From Pantoea cypripedii (GTDB taxonomy: Bacteria > Pseudomonadota > Gammaproteobacteria > Enterobacterales > Enterobacteriaceae): a stretch of 64,000 bases of DNA. The stretch lies in contig NZ_MLJI01000001.1 in NCBI RefSeq assembly GCF_002095535.1, positions 1,001,604-1,065,603 of the forward strand, given 5' to 3'. This document shows positions 39,822 through 50,851 of the stretch, piece by piece. The notes under the pieces are model-generated. The model saw only the letters and a program-made list of their open reading frames with translations. It searched no databases and had not been told where the DNA came from. Made by a program: the position numbers and the translations under genes. The stretch's first letter is position 1; the number at the start of each line of letters is the position of its first letter.

Positions 39822-41270
39822 ATGAAGTTTATCATCAAGCTCTTCCCCGAAATCACCATCAAGAGTCAGTCGGTGCGACTGCGCTTTATCAAGATTCTGA
39901 CCGGGAACATTCGTAACATTCTTCGTACTCTGGATGATGACATCGCCGTTGTACGCCACTGGGACCATATCGTGGTACGGGCGAAGAATGAGTCGCTGCG
40001 CGAAACGGTGGTTGCCGAGCTGACGCGCATTCCTGGCATTCATCATGTGCTGGCGGTGGAAGATCATGAATACACCGACATGCATAACATCTTCGAACAG
40101 ACGCTGGCGTTATATCGTGACCGCCTCGAAGGCAAAAGCTTCTGTGTGCGTGTGAAGCGCCGTGGCAAACACGACTTCAGCTCGCAGGATGTGGAGCGTT
40201 ACGTCGGCGGCGGTCTGAACCAGCATATCGAAACCGCGCGTGTGCAGCTGAATCACCCGGATGAAACGGTCAATCTGGAGATTGATAACGATCGTCTGTT
40301 GCTGATCACCGGCCGTTATGAAGGGCTGGGTGGCTTCCCGATAGGTACCCAGGAAGATGTGCTGTCGCTGATTTCCGGTGGCTTTGACTCCGGCGTCTCC
40401 AGCTACATGCTGATGCGTCGTGGCTGCCGCGTACATTATTGCTTCTTCAACCTCGGCGGCGCAGCGCATGAAATTGGCGTACGCCAGGTGGCGCATTATC
40501 TGTGGCAGCGCTTTGGTCGTTCGCATCGCGTGCGTTTTGTCGCCATCAATTTTGAACCGGTGGTGGGCGAGATTCTGGAGAAGGTCGATGACGGCCAGAT
40601 GGGCGTGGTGCTGAAACGCATGATGGTGCGTGCCGCGTCAATGGTGGCTGAGCGCTACGGCGTGCAGGCACTGGTCACCGGCGAAGCGCTGGGTCAGGTA
40701 TCGAGCCAGACGCTGACCAACCTGCGTTTGATCGACAACGCCTCTGATACGCTGATTCTGCGTCCGCTGATTTCGCACGACAAAGAACACATCATCAAAC
40801 TGGCGCGTGAAATTGGCACCGAAGATTTTGCCCGTACCATGCCGGAATATTGCGGCGTAATTTCGAAAAGCCCGACGGTGAAAGCGGTGAAAGCGAAGAT
40901 CGAAGCGGAAGAACAGCATTTCGATTTCGCCATTCTCGATCGCGTGGTCCAGGAAGCCAGCAACGTTGATATCCGCGACATCGCCGAGCAGGCTGATGAA
41001 GAAGTGGCGGAAGTGGAGACGGTTGCGTCATTCACGGCCAATGACGTGGTGCTGGATATCCGTTCAATTGATGAACAGGATGACACCCCACTGGCGCTGG
41101 AAGGGGTGGAAGTGAAATCACTGCCGTTCTACAAACTCAGCACCCAGTTTGGCGATCTTGACCAGAGCAAAACCTGGTTGCTGTATTGCGATCGCGGCGT
41201 GATGAGCCGTTTGCAGGCGCTGTATCTGCATGAGCAGGGCTTTACCAATGTGAAGGTTTATCGACCGTAA
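39822..41270 (+). CDS. thiI: ThiI, tRNA 4-thiouridine synthase
   Basis: A 482-residue enzyme (same as E. coli) with a THUMP domain, a PP-loop ATPase motif ([13 protein letters not shown]) and a C-terminal rhodanese domain whose sulfur-carrying Cys456 lies in [11 protein letters not shown]. The second conserved cysteine is in [11 protein letters not shown]. It makes 4-thiouridine in tRNA and supplies sulfur for the thiamine thiazole. The ATG at 39822 gives the conserved [11 protein letters not shown]. Confidence 0.98.
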   Translation: MKFIIKLFPEITIKSQSVRLRFIKILTGNIRNILRTLDDDIAVVRHWDHIVVRAKNESLRETVVAELTRIPGIHHVLAVEDHEYTDMHNIFEQTLALYRDRLEGKSFCVRVKRRGKHDFSSQDVERYVGGGLNQHIETARVQLNHPDETVNLEIDNDRLLLITGRYEGLGGFPIGTQEDVLSLISGGFDSGVSSYMLMRRGCRVHYCFFNLGGAAHEIGVRQVAHYLWQRFGRSHRVRFVAINFEPVVGEILEKVDDGQMGVVLKRMMVRAASMVAERYGVQALVTGEALGQVSSQTLTNLRLIDNASDTLILRPLISHDKEHIIKLAREIGTEDFARTMPEYCGVISKSPTVKAVKAKIEAEEQHFDFAILDRVVQEASNVDIRDIAEQADEEVAEVETVASFTANDVVLDIRSIDEQDDTPLALEGVEVKSLPFYKLSTQFGDLDQSKTWLLYCDRGVMSRLQALYLHEQGFTNVKVYRP

Positions 41271-41285
41271 CGTCGATAAACCTCT

Positions 41286-41346
41286 GTAGCGACGCGATTT
41301 ATCGCGCGGTTTTTATTGAACCGCGCAATAAATTGCACCGCTACGA
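41286..41346. repeat. Paired palindromic repeat, copy 5, overlapping the yajL stop
   Basis: A forward unit (41286-41310, GTAGCGACGCGATTTATCGCGC) faces a diverged reverse unit (41319-41346, CCGCGCAATAAATTGCACCG then CTACGA). The CTA of the reverse unit supplies the TAG stop of yajL at 41341-41343. Confidence 0.82.
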
Positions 41347-41940
41347 TTCCTGATAATCATAAATCCCGGCCGCCAGCACCAGCTGTGACGCCACTTCGCG
41401 CGCTTTATCCTTATCTACCAGCAAATCAATCAGCTTCAGCGCAAAATCAATCGATGTACCCGGTCCCTGGCTGGTCAGCAGATTGACACGCGGATCCCAC
41501 ACCACCCGACGTTCCATCCATTTCCCTTCCGGGATGGTCTCTTTCAGACCGGGAAAGCCGGTCATATTACCCACCGGAAACAGATCATGCGGTATCAGCA
41601 CCGTACCGGGCGCGGCGCAAATCGCTGCGACAATCCGCCCGGAAACATGAAACTGGCGCACGGTTTCCACCAGCAATGGACTGTCGCGAAAGGTTTCTGC
41701 CCCTTTTAAACCGCCCGGCAGGACGATGGCGGCAAAATCATTATCCGCCACTTCCACTAACGGCGCGTCGGCCAGCAGGCGTACGCCACGCGAGCAGACG
41801 ATTTCCCGGCTGCCATCGCTTTCGACACTGGCGGTGGTGACCTGCAAACCGCCACGCACCAGCAAATCGATGGTGGTGACCGCTTCGGTCTCTTCACTGC
41901 CATGTGCCAGGCAAACCAGAACCGATGCGTTCGTGCTCAT
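41341..41940 (-). CDS. yajL: YajL, DJ-1/PfpI-superfamily protein chaperone/deglycase
   Basis: A 199-residue DJ-1 homologue. The reactive Cys108 sits in [13 protein letters not shown] on the nucleophile elbow, with the conserved Glu in the N-terminal [10 protein letters not shown]. YajL protects proteins under oxidative stress; deglycase activity has been reported and debated. The last residues (YDYQES) and stop come from the adjacent palindromic repeat. Its start overlaps the panE 3' end by 47 bp, and AGGAG precedes the ATG. Confidence 0.95.
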   Translation of the reverse strand: MSTNASVLVCLAHGSEETEAVTTIDLLVRGGLQVTTASVESDGSREIVCSRGVRLLADAPLVEVADNDFAAIVLPGGLKGAETFRDSPLLVETVRQFHVSGRIVAAICAAPGTVLIPHDLFPVGNMTGFPGLKETIPEGKWMERRVVWDPRVNLLTSQGPGTSIDFALKLIDLLVDKDKAREVASQLVLAAGIYDYQES

Positions 41941-42814
41941 ATTGGGACTCCTTGCGTTTAATCAGGTCATACATACGGGTGTTCTCCGGCACTGCGATGC
42001 CCTGTGCCCGCGCGCGGCGCAGCAGGTAGCCGGTGATGTAATCAATTTCGGTCTGACGTTGTGCGCGCACATCCTGTAGCATCGATGAAACGTTGGCAGC
42101 GGTGGTGTCGATCACGTCATAGATGATGTCGCGCAGATTATCGACGGCAATATGATGGCCTTCACGCTCCATCACCCAGGCGATTTCTTCGCACAATGTT
42201 GCAATCTGTTCAGGATAAGCGCGTAGCGCGCCGTTCTGGCAATCGTGTTCCACTGTCATGGGATTGATTACGCAATTTACCGCCAGCTTGCGCCAGCAGG
42301 CCGCAGCGATGTGGTTATGCCAGGCGACATCCGGCAGCGCCTGATGGAGGATATCGGCAATATCGCTGAGCGCCTCACTCTCGCGGCTGGTCGGGCCGAT
42401 ATGGGTAATGCCCTGCGCCACATGTTTGATCACCGTGCCATCGCGCATCGCCGCATGGGTGGTAATGCCGCGCAGCAGCGGCTGCTGGATATCTTTCAGC
42501 TCATCCAGCGTGCCCATGCCGTTGTGCAGCAGCAGAATCGGCGCATGGGCGGGCAGCACGCTTTGCAGGTTTTTCACCGCCGGTGAGACCTGGGGTGCCT
42601 TCAACGTCACCAGCAATAACTGGCTCTCCGCCAGAAACAGCGGGTCATTGGCGATAAAAGTGTGGTTACTGACCTGTCCTTCGGGATCGATCACATTGAC
42701 CGAACAGTAAGGTTGCGGCACCCGCAACCAGCCCTGAACATCATGTCCCTGGCGTGCGAGTGCGGCGAGCCAAATCTGACCCAGGGCGCCGCAACCCAAC
42801 ACGGTAATTTTCAT
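41894..42814 (-). CDS. panE: PanE, 2-dehydropantoate 2-reductase
   Basis: A 306-residue NADPH-dependent ketopantoate reductase of pantothenate synthesis. The Rossmann glycine motif is at the N-terminus ([19 protein letters not shown]), [10 protein letters not shown] lies near the active site, and [13 protein letters not shown] carries the catalytic Lys. The ATG at 42814 is the conserved start. It is about the length of E. coli PanE (303) and is upstream of yajL in the same operon. Confidence 0.96.
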   Translation of the reverse strand: MKITVLGCGALGQIWLAALARQGHDVQGWLRVPQPYCSVNVIDPEGQVSNHTFIANDPLFLAESQLLLVTLKAPQVSPAVKNLQSVLPAHAPILLLHNGMGTLDELKDIQQPLLRGITTHAAMRDGTVIKHVAQGITHIGPTSRESEALSDIADILHQALPDVAWHNHIAAACWRKLAVNCVINPMTVEHDCQNGALRAYPEQIATLCEEIAWVMEREGHHIAVDNLRDIIYDVIDTTAANVSSMLQDVRAQRQTEIDYITGYLLRRARAQGIAVPENTRMYDLIKRKESQYEHERIGSGLPGTWQ

Positions 42815-42940
42815 ATTGCCTCCCGCTGGCGGGTTATTGTTTTTACACTCACCATCAATTATAGCTTTCGGCGGAGCGTGTTTTATTCGCGTGACAAGAC
42901 GCGTATTATGCATGTCACTTTAGCGTCAGGAGAAGACAAG

Positions 42941-43432
42941 ATGCCATCTTTCGATATCGTTTCCGAAGTCGAACTGCAGGAAGTCCGTAATGCGGTGGAA
43001 AATGCCAGCCGTGAACTGTCTACCCGTTTTGATTTCCGTAACGTCAGCGCCAGCATTGAGCTGAACGAAAAGAATGAGACCATCAAAATCACCACGGAGT
43101 CTGATTTTCAGGTCAAACAGCTGGTGGATATTTTAAGAGAAAAACTGCTGAAGCGCGGGATTGAAGGGGCAGCGATTGACGTCCCGGAAGAGATCGAGCA
43201 CAGCGGCAAAAGCTGGAGCGTCGAAGCCAAACTGAAAAAAGGCATCGAAAGCGACGTGGCGAAGAAACTGGTTAAGCTGATTAAAGACAGCAAACTCAAA
43301 GTGCAGACCCAGATTCAGGGTGATGAACTGCGCGTGACCGGTAAGTCGCGTGATGATCTGCAAGGCGCGATGGCACTGGTGCGCGGCGGCAACCTCGGCC
43401 AGCCTTTCCAGTTCAAAAACTTCCGCGATTAA
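42941..43432 (+). CDS. yajQ: YajQ, nucleotide-binding protein (UPF0234)
   Basis: A 163-residue protein of the YajQ family: [20 protein letters not shown] at the start and [18 protein letters not shown] at the end. Relatives bind cyclic di-GMP and act as transcription co-regulators in plant pathogens. CAGGAG precedes the ATG. Its last 4 bp overlap the convergent sigma-54 regulator gene, which marks the edge of the inserted ethanol-oxidation module. Confidence 0.96.
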   Translation: MPSFDIVSEVELQEVRNAVENASRELSTRFDFRNVSASIELNEKNETIKITTESDFQVKQLVDILREKLLKRGIEGAAIDVPEEIEHSGKSWSVEAKLKKGIESDVAKKLVKLIKDSKLKVQTQIQGDELRVTGKSRDDLQGAMALVRGGNLGQPFQFKNFRD

Positions 43433-45207
43433 TCGCGTTTGTCGCGTGCAGCACGACGATACAGCGTGCTGCGCGCGACACCTAACGCCTCGGCGGTTTT
43501 GCTGATATTGCCGTTAAAGCGTTGCAGCGTTGCGGCGATCAACCGCTCATCATGACTTTGCCTGTCCTCAGCCACCGGGGCCGCCCTGCGGTATTCGGCG
43601 GGCAAATGCACTTCACTGACTTCTTCCCCTTCATCCGCCAGCGCCAGTAACACGCGCAGCAGGCTGCGTAACTGACGCACATTGCCCGGCCAGGGAAGTT
43701 GTGCCAGGGAAGCCAGCAACGCGGGTGCCAACTGGATGTCGCGTTCTCCACCCCCCAGCTCAAGCCACAGGCGGTGAATGAACCCGGTGAGATCCGGCCA
43801 TTCACGCAACGGCGGGATGGTCATGGAGAATTCCTGCAGGCGATAAAGTAAATCTTCCCGGAATTCACCTTCAGCAACGCGTTGCGCCAAATCACGGTGG
43901 GTGGCGCAAATCACTGCAAAGTTCACCGGCCAGCTGCGGCTGGACCCCAGCGGTGCCACTTCTTTTTCCTGCAACACCCGCAACAGACGGGTTTGCAGTG
44001 CCAGCGGCATATCGCCAATTTCATCGAGGAACAGCACGCCCCCATCGGCTTCACGGATCTTACCGATGTAGCCATTTTTACCCGCACCGGTGAAGGCACC
44101 CGGCTGATAGCCAAACAATTCGGACTCAATCAGCGATTCAGGGATGGCGGCACAGTTGATGGCGACAAATTTGCCCTCGCGCCAGCGACTCTGCTGATGC
44201 AACGCCCGGCTGACATACTCTTTGCCGCTGCCGGTTTCACCGTGAATACACAATGAAACTCCGGCATTGAGCAGACGCACCATTTTTTCGCCGTCACGAC
44301 GTAACGAGAAGGGCAGGTCGCTGTGCGGATCGGCCGGGGTAGCAAAATGGGTGCGATGCGGCGCACGCAGACGGAAATACCAGGCTTGAGCGCCATAATG
44401 CAGTGGCAGTGGGATGGTGTTGGCAGCCTGCTCCTGCTGCGGGAACAGTTGCTGGAAAGTCAGACAACCGAGCTGCTCCGCACTGAGTGCCAGTTCCCGC
44501 ATCGCCAGGCGATTAGCTGCCATCAGCACGTTATCGGAAAACACTAGCAGCAGTTCGTCGCAGGTATCAATGCCCTGCGGTTCGCGATGCAGGCTCATCA
44601 GCCATTGCTGCGGGTGCAGGCTCTGTTTCACCCACAGATACTCAATTTGTTTCGCGGCAGCTTTTACCCAACCGAAGGTTTGCGGATGAGGGAAGTGGGC
44701 CGGGCCGGAGATATCCAGCACGCCCGCAATCTGACCATTGGGCATCTGCAGCGGCATGGCGGCGCAGTATAGCCCCTGATTGCGCGTCAGGAAGTGCTGA
44801 TGACCATCGATTTCGCAGCCGTCGTCAATCGCCAGCGCGGTACCGATGGCATTGGTGCCGCGTCCGCATTCGCTCCATAAATTGCCGGGCGCCAGCGCAT
44901 AACGTTGCGCTTTTTCCATCGACTGCATATCGCCAAAGGTATGCAGCACCATGCCACTGGCATCGGAGAGAATCACCACCGATTGCAGTTCTGCCATCTT
45001 TTGCGCCAGCTGTTTGATCACCGGCTGGGCAAACTGCTGTAACCCAAGATTACTCGCCAGCAGGTCTGCCAGTTCGCCCTGGCGTACACGGGGAAAATCA
45101 TCAGCGGTGCGATCAAGACCGTAAAGCTGGCTGCGGAACCAGGAATCGCTCAGAAGCGGAGTGGAATCTACGGCTGGTGCAATCGCGACGGATGAATTTC
45201 CCTGCAT
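43429..45207 (-). CDS. Sigma-54-dependent activator (AcoR/DhaR type)
   Basis: A 592-residue enhancer-binding protein: an N-terminal GAF-like sensor region ([26 protein letters not shown]), an AAA+ domain with Walker A GETGSGKE, the sigma-54 contact loop GAFTGA and Walker [14 protein letters not shown], then a C-terminal Fis-type helix-turn-helix ([19 protein letters not shown]). The start at 45207 has GAGG six bases before it, better than the ATG at 45219. It is divergent from the aldehyde/alcohol dehydrogenase pair, which has a -24/-12 promoter, so it almost certainly activates them. The ligand is unknown, perhaps acetaldehyde or acetoin. Confidence 0.92.
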   Translation of the reverse strand: MQGNSSVAIAPAVDSTPLLSDSWFRSQLYGLDRTADDFPRVRQGELADLLASNLGLQQFAQPVIKQLAQKMAELQSVVILSDASGMVLHTFGDMQSMEKAQRYALAPGNLWSECGRGTNAIGTALAIDDGCEIDGHQHFLTRNQGLYCAAMPLQMPNGQIAGVLDISGPAHFPHPQTFGWVKAAAKQIEYLWVKQSLHPQQWLMSLHREPQGIDTCDELLLVFSDNVLMAANRLAMRELALSAEQLGCLTFQQLFPQQEQAANTIPLPLHYGAQAWYFRLRAPHRTHFATPADPHSDLPFSLRRDGEKMVRLLNAGVSLCIHGETGSGKEYVSRALHQQSRWREGKFVAINCAAIPESLIESELFGYQPGAFTGAGKNGYIGKIREADGGVLFLDEIGDMPLALQTRLLRVLQEKEVAPLGSSRSWPVNFAVICATHRDLAQRVAEGEFREDLLYRLQEFSMTIPPLREWPDLTGFIHRLWLELGGGERDIQLAPALLASLAQLPWPGNVRQLRSLLRVLLALADEGEEVSEVHLPAEYRRAAPVAEDRQSHDERLIAATLQRFNGNISKTAEALGVARSTLYRRAARDKRD

Positions 45208-45230
45208 TGGTAACCTCATGCCTTAGCAAA

Positions 45231-45282
45231 GTGTTGCGACATTGTAGCTATTTGGTTTTTGTGGTGTTGCGATACGCAACAC
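45231..45282. promoter_or_regulatory. Candidate upstream activating sites for the sigma-54 activator
   Basis: GTGTTGCG-ATA-CGCAACAC (45264-45282) is a perfect 8-bp inverted repeat. A half copy, GTGTTGCGAC, occurs at 45231-45240. The palindrome lies about 108 bp upstream of the -24 element, the usual distance for an enhancer, and TGTTGC-N-GCAACA resembles AcoR/DhaR-type sites. Confidence 0.7.
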
Positions 45283-45389
45283 AGATGGCGATTTTTACCG
45301 CACTATCCCCTGCGCTCGTCAGGGGTAATCCATTTATAACCGACTGATTAACAATATCATTTTTTAGATTATCGCCAACTAAAAAAAAC

Positions 45390-45405
45390 TGGCACGCCTG
45401 CTGCA
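45390..45405 (+). promoter_or_regulatory. Sigma-54 (-24/-12) promoter
   Basis: TGGCACGCCTGCTGCA matches the TGGCACG-N4-TTGCA consensus with one mismatch and has the required spacing between GG and GC. It lies 93 bp before the aldehyde dehydrogenase start and faces it. Confidence 0.85.
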
Positions 45406-45497
45406 ATAACCTATCCGGCAGCGGGCTGTTCAACCTGTGACCCTCAGGTTGCCGCTGCCAGCTCCAGAACATCTGACCCTACATTAAGGAGTTTGCG

Positions 45498-47018
45498 ATG
45501 CGTTATGCACATCCCGGCACGCCCGGCGCTTTGGTTTCTTTTAAAGCGACTTACGGCAATTACATTGCGGGCAAATTCACAGAGCCGCTTAGCGGCCAGT
45601 ACTTCACCAACACCTCGCCAGTTGATGGCAGCGATATTGCGCAGTTCCCCCGTTCGGACGCGCGTGATATCGACTTAGCACTGGATGCTGCTCATCAGGC
45701 CGCCGACGCCTGGGGAAAAACCAGTGCCCAGCACCGTGCTAACCTGCTGTTAAAGGTGGCCGACCGGATTGAAGCCAATCTGGAAATGCTGGCCGTTGCC
45801 GAAAGTTGGGATAACGGTAAGCCCATCCGTGAAACCCTGAATGCGGATCTGCCGCTGGCCGCTGACCACTTCCGTTACTTCGCAGGTTGTCTGCGGGCGC
45901 AGGAAGGCAGCACGGCAGAGATTGATGAACATACCGTTGCCTATCATTTCCACGAGCCATTGGGCGTGGTCGGGCAAATTATCCCGTGGAATTTCCCACT
46001 GCTGATGGCAGCGTGGAAACTGGCTCCGGCGCTGGCGGCGGGTAACTGCGTGGTGTTGAAACCGGCTGAGCAGACCCCGCTGGGTATTACGCTGCTGCTG
46101 GAGTTAATTGGCGATTTGTTCCCGGCGGGCGTGCTTAACGTGGTACAGGGGTTTGGCCGCGAAGCCGGTGAAGCGCTGGCGACCAGTAAACGCATCGCCA
46201 AAATCGCCTTTACCGGCTCGACCCCGGTGGGCCGTCATATCATGGCCTGTGCAGCGGAGAACATTATTCCCTGCACCGTGGAGCTGGGGGGTAAGTCACC
46301 CAACATCTATTTTGCCGATGTGATGGACGGTGAACCGGAGTTTATTGAGAAAGCAGTGGAAGGACTGGTGCTGGGTTTCTTCAACCAGGGCGAAGTCTGT
46401 ACCTGCCCGTCACGCGCCCTGATCCATGAATCGATTTATGCCCCTTTTATGGAACGCGTGATGGCGAAGATCGCCACCATTCGCCGCGGCGATCCGCTGG
46501 ATACCGAAACTATGATCGGTGCCCAGGCTTCCCGTCAGCAGTTCGATAAAATTCTCTCCTATATTGATATAGCGCGTCAGGAAGGCGGCCAGATCCTGAC
46601 CGGGGGTGAACGCGCCAGCATTACGCCTGCACTTGATAACGGCTTCTACATCCAGCCGACGTTGATCAAAGGTGACAACCAGATGCGTTGCTTCCAGGAG
46701 GAGATTTTTGGGCCGGTGATCGGTGTCACCACCTTTAAAGATGAAGCGGAAGCACTGGAAATTGCTAACCAGACGCAATTTGGCCTCGGGGCAGGTGTCT
46801 GGACACGAAACACTAATCTGGCTTATCGCATGGGGCGTAGTATTAAAGCCGGTCGCGTCTGGACTAACTGTTACCACATCTACCCGGCGCACGCTGCTTT
46901 TGGCGGTTACAAGCAATCCGGGGTGGGACGCGAAACCCATAAGATGGCGCTCAACGCCTATCAGCAAACCAAAAACCTGCTTGTTAGCTATGACATCGCA
47001 CCACTGGGCCTCTTTTAG
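45498..47018 (+). CDS. Aldehyde dehydrogenase (ExaC/AcoD/AldB group)
   Basis: A 506-residue NAD(P)+-dependent aldehyde dehydrogenase, probably acting on acetaldehyde. Segments include [30 protein letters not shown], the general-base Glu in VELGGKSPN and the catalytic Cys301 in [11 protein letters not shown]. The N-terminus [10 protein letters not shown] and overall sequence resemble Pseudomonas ExaC/Ralstonia AcoD more than E. coli AldB. AAGGAG precedes the ATG. It lies downstream of a sigma-54 promoter and 32 bp before an alcohol dehydrogenase gene, so the pair can oxidise ethanol to acetate. Confidence 0.92.
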   Translation: MRYAHPGTPGALVSFKATYGNYIAGKFTEPLSGQYFTNTSPVDGSDIAQFPRSDARDIDLALDAAHQAADAWGKTSAQHRANLLLKVADRIEANLEMLAVAESWDNGKPIRETLNADLPLAADHFRYFAGCLRAQEGSTAEIDEHTVAYHFHEPLGVVGQIIPWNFPLLMAAWKLAPALAAGNCVVLKPAEQTPLGITLLLELIGDLFPAGVLNVVQGFGREAGEALATSKRIAKIAFTGSTPVGRHIMACAAENIIPCTVELGGKSPNIYFADVMDGEPEFIEKAVEGLVLGFFNQGEVCTCPSRALIHESIYAPFMERVMAKIATIRRGDPLDTETMIGAQASRQQFDKILSYIDIARQEGGQILTGGERASITPALDNGFYIQPTLIKGDNQMRCFQEEIFGPVIGVTTFKDEAEALEIANQTQFGLGAGVWTRNTNLAYRMGRSIKAGRVWTNCYHIYPAHAAFGGYKQSGVGRETHKMALNAYQQTKNLLVSYDIAPLGLF

Positions 47019-47050
47019 GCCCATATCAGACCCTTTTGGAGAGTGAATTG

Positions 47051-48091
47051 ATGACTATGAAGATCAAAAGCACGATGAAAGCGGCAGTTGTGAAATCATT
47101 CGGTGAGCCATTGGTGATTGAAGACGTCCCGGTACCGTCCGTTGGACCGGGCCAGGTGCTGGTTAAAATCGCCGCCACCGGGGTTTGCCATACCGACCTG
47201 CACGCTGCCGAAGGTGACTGGCCCATCAAACCGAATCCGCCGTTTATTCCTGGCCATGAAGGCGTTGGTCAAATCGTGGCGTTAGGTGAGGGTGTGAAAC
47301 ATCTGAAAATGGGCGATCGTGTCGGTGTGCCCTGGCTTTACTCAGCTTGCGGCCATTGCGAATACTGTCTTGATAGCTGGGAAACCCTGTGCCTGTCGCA
47401 GCAAAACGCGGGCTACTCGGTTAATGGCAGCTTTGCTGAATATTGCCTCGCGGATGCAAACTACGTGGGTATCCTGCCTGATAACATCGAATTCAATGAA
47501 ATCGCACCGATTTTATGTGCCGGTGTGACGGTGTACAAAGGGCTGAAAATCACCGATACCAAGCCGGGTGACTGGGTGGTGATTTCCGGCATTGGCGGGC
47601 TGGGGCATATGGCGGTTCAGTACGCGGTAGCCATGGGGCTGAATGTTGCCGCTGTCGATATTGACGACGAGAAGCTGGCGTTTGCGAAACGCCTCGGTGC
47701 CAGCGTGGTCGCTAATGCGAAAAATGTCGATCCGGCCAAAGTGTTCCATGAAAGCTTTGGCGGTGCGCATGGGGTGCTGGTGACGGCGGTGTCGCCTAAA
47801 GCCTTTGAACAGGCGCTGGGAACTATGCGTCGCGGCGGAACCATGGTGCTGAACGGTCTGCCACCGGGCAAGTTTGATCTGTCGATCTTTGATATGGTGC
47901 TGGACGGCATTACGGTGCGCGGTTCGATCGTGGGTACCCGTAAAGATTTGCAGGAAGCGCTCGATTTTGCGGGTCGCCACAAGGTGAAAGCCAATGTCGC
48001 CGTGGAGCCGCTGGTCAACATCAACGACATCTTTGCGCGTATGCATGCGGGTAAAATCGAAGGGCGTATCGTGGTGGATATGTCGCTGTAA
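47051..48091 (+). CDS. adhP: AdhP-type zinc alcohol dehydrogenase
   Basis: A 346-residue medium-chain alcohol dehydrogenase. Catalytic zinc ligands are in [10 protein letters not shown] and PGHEGVG; the structural zinc site is [15 protein letters not shown]. The NAD-binding glycines are in [13 protein letters not shown]. It should oxidise ethanol or other primary alcohols. The ATG at 47051 with GGAGAG 8 bp upstream is preferred over a TTG at 47036. It is the second gene of the sigma-54 controlled pair, and a bidirectional terminator follows. Confidence 0.92.
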   Translation: MTMKIKSTMKAAVVKSFGEPLVIEDVPVPSVGPGQVLVKIAATGVCHTDLHAAEGDWPIKPNPPFIPGHEGVGQIVALGEGVKHLKMGDRVGVPWLYSACGHCEYCLDSWETLCLSQQNAGYSVNGSFAEYCLADANYVGILPDNIEFNEIAPILCAGVTVYKGLKITDTKPGDWVVISGIGGLGHMAVQYAVAMGLNVAAVDIDDEKLAFAKRLGASVVANAKNVDPAKVFHESFGGAHGVLVTAVSPKAFEQALGTMRRGGTMVLNGLPPGKFDLSIFDMVLDGITVRGSIVGTRKDLQEALDFAGRHKVKANVAVEPLVNINDIFARMHAGKIEGRIVVDMSL

Positions 48092-48096
48092 ACAAC

Positions 48097-48125
48097 AAGC
48101 CCGACGCAAAGGTCGGGCTTAGTTT
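48097..48125. terminator. Terminator between adhP and yajR
   Basis: AAGCCCGAC and GTCGGGCTT form a 9-bp stem with loop GCAAAG, followed by AGTTTT on the plus strand and by a short T-containing tail on the minus strand. It separates two convergent genes. Confidence 0.85.
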
Positions 48126-49489
48126 TAACTGCTGGCGAGCAGCGCTTCCAGTTCGACGCGGCTCGTCACCTTGCTGTCTATCTTGATATAAGCACTTTTC
48201 TCTTCCGGCACGATAAACACCGAGGCGACGCCCGGTTGTGCTTTCAGGCGTTTTTCCAGGTTTGGCACCGCCAGTACCGCATCGCTCAATACCAGACGCA
48301 GGCTGCTGACGTAGGGCGGTTCCTGCATTGACATACTGACGAACAACCAGATGGCTGCGACCACCGCGCCGACCAGAAACACCGTTTGCGCGTCAAAATG
48401 ACCAAACACCCAACCGCCCATGCTGCCGCCAATCGCCACCCCAAGGAACTGGCTGGTGGAGTAGATGCCCATTGCGGTACCTTTGTAACCCGGCGGGGAT
48501 TCTTTACTGATCAGTGACGGCAGAATCGCTTCCATCAGGTTAAAGGCGAGGAAGAACAACTGCACGCCAATCACCAGTGTCCAGAAGTGATTACCTGCAC
48601 CCCATAGCACGATTTCAGCGATGACAATTAAGGCGACGCAACTGACGAAGACGCGCTTCATGCGGCGTTTCGCTTCGGCATAAATGATGAACGGTATCAC
48701 GCTGACGAAGGAGATCAGCATGGTCACCAGATAAACTTTCCAGTGCTCAGAGGCGGGCAAGCCAGCCTGCTCAAACTGACCCGGCAAGGCCACAAAGCTC
48801 GACATCAGTAGGATATGCAGACACAGAATGCCGATGTTGAGTTTTACCAGCCTGGTATTGGTCAATACCGCGCGAATGCTGCCTTTCACCATCCCGGATT
48901 CACGGTTCAGCACGTGATGTGGCGCATTGGGTACCACCAGCAAAGTAATGACAATGCCAAGGCTGGCAAGAATGGCAATCATCCAGAACAGTGCGTGCAG
49001 ACCGAGCGCATGGGTCACAATCGGGCCAATCACCATAGCGATGGCAAAGGTGATGCCGAAGCTGATGCCGATAAAGGCCATCGCTTTGGTGCGGTTCTGT
49101 TCGCGGGTGAGGTCAGACAGCAGCGCCATCACCGCAGCGGCAATCGCACCAGAACCCTGTAAGGCGCGGCCTAAAATCACCCCCCAGATGGAGGTGGTGG
49201 TAGCGGCAATCACGCTGCCCAGCACAAACATCAACAGGCCGCCGACAATCAGCGGTTTACGGCCGATACGGTCGGAGAGTAAACCAAAGGGGATCTGGAA
49301 AACCGCCTGCGCCAGGCCATAAATACCAATCGCCAGACCAATCAACGTTTCACTGGCACCCTGCAATGCCATGCCATAAGTGGTGAGCACCGGCAGCACC
49401 ATAAACATTCCCAGCATGCGCAGGGAAAAAACCGTACCTAAGCCCCAGGTCGCGCGCCGCTCTGTTGGGGTCATTTTGTTATCGTTCAT
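48125..49489 (-). CDS. yajR: YajR, MFS transporter with C-terminal YAM domain
   Basis: A 454-residue major facilitator protein, the same length as E. coli YajR. Twelve membrane segments include the motif-A loop GLLSDRIGRKPLIVGG after helix 2. The last 65 residues form the ferredoxin-like cytoplasmic YAM domain (VFIVPEEKSAYIKIDSKVT). Likely a proton-driven drug or metabolite exporter with unknown substrate. It lies between the ethanol module and the cyo operon. Confidence 0.94.
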   Translation of the reverse strand: MNDNKMTPTERRATWGLGTVFSLRMLGMFMVLPVLTTYGMALQGASETLIGLAIGIYGLAQAVFQIPFGLLSDRIGRKPLIVGGLLMFVLGSVIAATTTSIWGVILGRALQGSGAIAAAVMALLSDLTREQNRTKAMAFIGISFGITFAIAMVIGPIVTHALGLHALFWMIAILASLGIVITLLVVPNAPHHVLNRESGMVKGSIRAVLTNTRLVKLNIGILCLHILLMSSFVALPGQFEQAGLPASEHWKVYLVTMLISFVSVIPFIIYAEAKRRMKRVFVSCVALIVIAEIVLWGAGNHFWTLVIGVQLFFLAFNLMEAILPSLISKESPPGYKGTAMGIYSTSQFLGVAIGGSMGGWVFGHFDAQTVFLVGAVVAAIWLFVSMSMQEPPYVSSLRLVLSDAVLAVPNLEKRLKAQPGVASVFIVPEEKSAYIKIDSKVTSRVELEALLASS

Positions 49490-49569
49490 TCCAACCTCTA
49501 ATAATTTGCTGCACTTATTCTAGGGAGCAGGGCAGGGTGGGTAAAACAATTGTTCTTAAGCAGTGGTAA

Positions 49570-49602
49570 CAAAAAGAAAGGGCGCGAAATTCGCGCCCTT
49601 TC
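49570..49602 (-). terminator. Terminator after cyoE
   Basis: GAAAGGGCGCGA and TCGCGCCCTTTC form a 12-bp stem with a three-base loop. On the minus strand it is followed by TTTTTGTT, ending the cyo operon. Confidence 0.9.
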
Positions 49603-49621
49603 ATGGTCTTGCGGAGCTGAA

Positions 49622-50512
49622 TTACCAGACGTAAGTCAGCAGGTCTTTTGACGCCGGGGTCATAAAGTCCACCGACATCATCACGCTCAATGCAGTGACA
49701 GCAACAATCGAGAACACAAACAGTTTACGTGCCCAAACTTTGTCGTTTGAGGTTTTGTAACCTGAAAGTGCCATCCCGAGCCACCAGACACTCACTGCCG
49801 CAGCAACCACCAGATATTTGTAGCCAGCGTAACCGCCCAGCGAAAGCATCAGGGTGGCAATCATAAACGCCAGGATATACAGCGTAATATGATTCTTCGC
49901 CACTGAAATGCCTTTCACTACCGGCAGAACCGGAATGTTCGCTGCCTGGTAATCTTTAAAGCGGAAGATAGCAATCGCATAGGAATGCGGCATCTGCCAC
50001 AGGCTAAAGATCGCCAGCAGAATCAGCGCGCCAGCATCAAACTCGTTGGTCACCGCGCAGTAGCCAATCACCGGCGGCATTGCGCCGGAAAGGCTACCAA
50101 TCAGCGTACCGTAGACTGAATTACGCTTCATGTAGAGGCTGTAAATGCCGACGTATACCACGAAGCCCAGCACCGCCAGCCACATGGCCAGCGGGTTAGC
50201 TCCGAAATAAAGCAACGCAAAGCCAGCAATACCTAATGCGGTTGCATAAACCAGGCTTACTTTCGCCGAGATCAGGCCTTTCACCAGCACTCGATTCCGC
50301 GTTCTCTCCATCTTGATATCGATATCGCGGTCAATCACGTTGTTGAAAACACAACCTGATGCAACGACCAGCGATACACCAACCAGTGAGATGAGGAACA
50401 GGGTGTAATCAATGCTGCCCTTAGAGGCCAGCAGGAATCCACCGATCACAGAAATTAAATTGCCGAAAATAATTCCTGGTTTTGTTACTTGCAGGTATTG
50501 CTTAATCATCAT
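49622..50512 (-). CDS. cyoE: CyoE, protoheme IX farnesyltransferase
   Basis: A 296-residue polytopic prenyltransferase (E. coli 296) that makes heme O for cytochrome bo3. The prenyl-diphosphate motif is [15 protein letters not shown] near residue 65; [20 protein letters not shown] is the conserved N-terminus. It is the last gene of cyoABCDE, 9 bp after cyoD. Confidence 0.97.
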   Translation of the reverse strand: MMIKQYLQVTKPGIIFGNLISVIGGFLLASKGSIDYTLFLISLVGVSLVVASGCVFNNVIDRDIDIKMERTRNRVLVKGLISAKVSLVYATALGIAGFALLYFGANPLAMWLAVLGFVVYVGIYSLYMKRNSVYGTLIGSLSGAMPPVIGYCAVTNEFDAGALILLAIFSLWQMPHSYAIAIFRFKDYQAANIPVLPVVKGISVAKNHITLYILAFMIATLMLSLGGYAGYKYLVVAAAVSVWWLGMALSGYKTSNDKVWARKLFVFSIVAVTALSVMMSVDFMTPASKDLLTYVW

Positions 50513-50521
50513 GAGCGACTC

Positions 50522-50851
50522 TTAGTGGACCATCATGTTGTAGTTGAGGTTCCACATAATCCACAGTGAGCCTACGACGACAATCAGGATAATAACTGCC
50601 GCAAAGACAATGGCTACCATGTTCCAGCCACCCTCAGATTTGCTGTCCAGGTGCAGGAAGTAAACCAGATGCACCAGCACCTGAACCACCGCACACACCA
50701 GAACCACACCCAGAATGGTGCCGTGAGAGGCGCTGCCATCCATCACCATCCAGAACGGGATTGCCGTCAGGATGATCGACAGGATGAAGCCAATCATGTA
50801 GGACTTCACGCTACCGTGAGATGCACCATGGTCAGTTACAGAATGACTCAT
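50522..50851 (-). CDS. cyoD: CyoD, cytochrome bo3 ubiquinol oxidase subunit IV
   Basis: A 109-residue membrane protein with three hydrophobic segments ([20 protein letters not shown] and two more), ending [13 protein letters not shown] as in E. coli. The start at 50851 gives [18 protein letters not shown] and overlaps the cyoC stop by one base; a longer upstream frame is inside cyoC. It aids oxidase assembly. Confidence 0.96.
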   Translation of the reverse strand: MSHSVTDHGASHGSVKSYMIGFILSIILTAIPFWMVMDGSASHGTILGVVLVCAVVQVLVHLVYFLHLDSKSEGGWNMVAIVFAAVIILIVVVGSLWIMWNLNYNMMVH

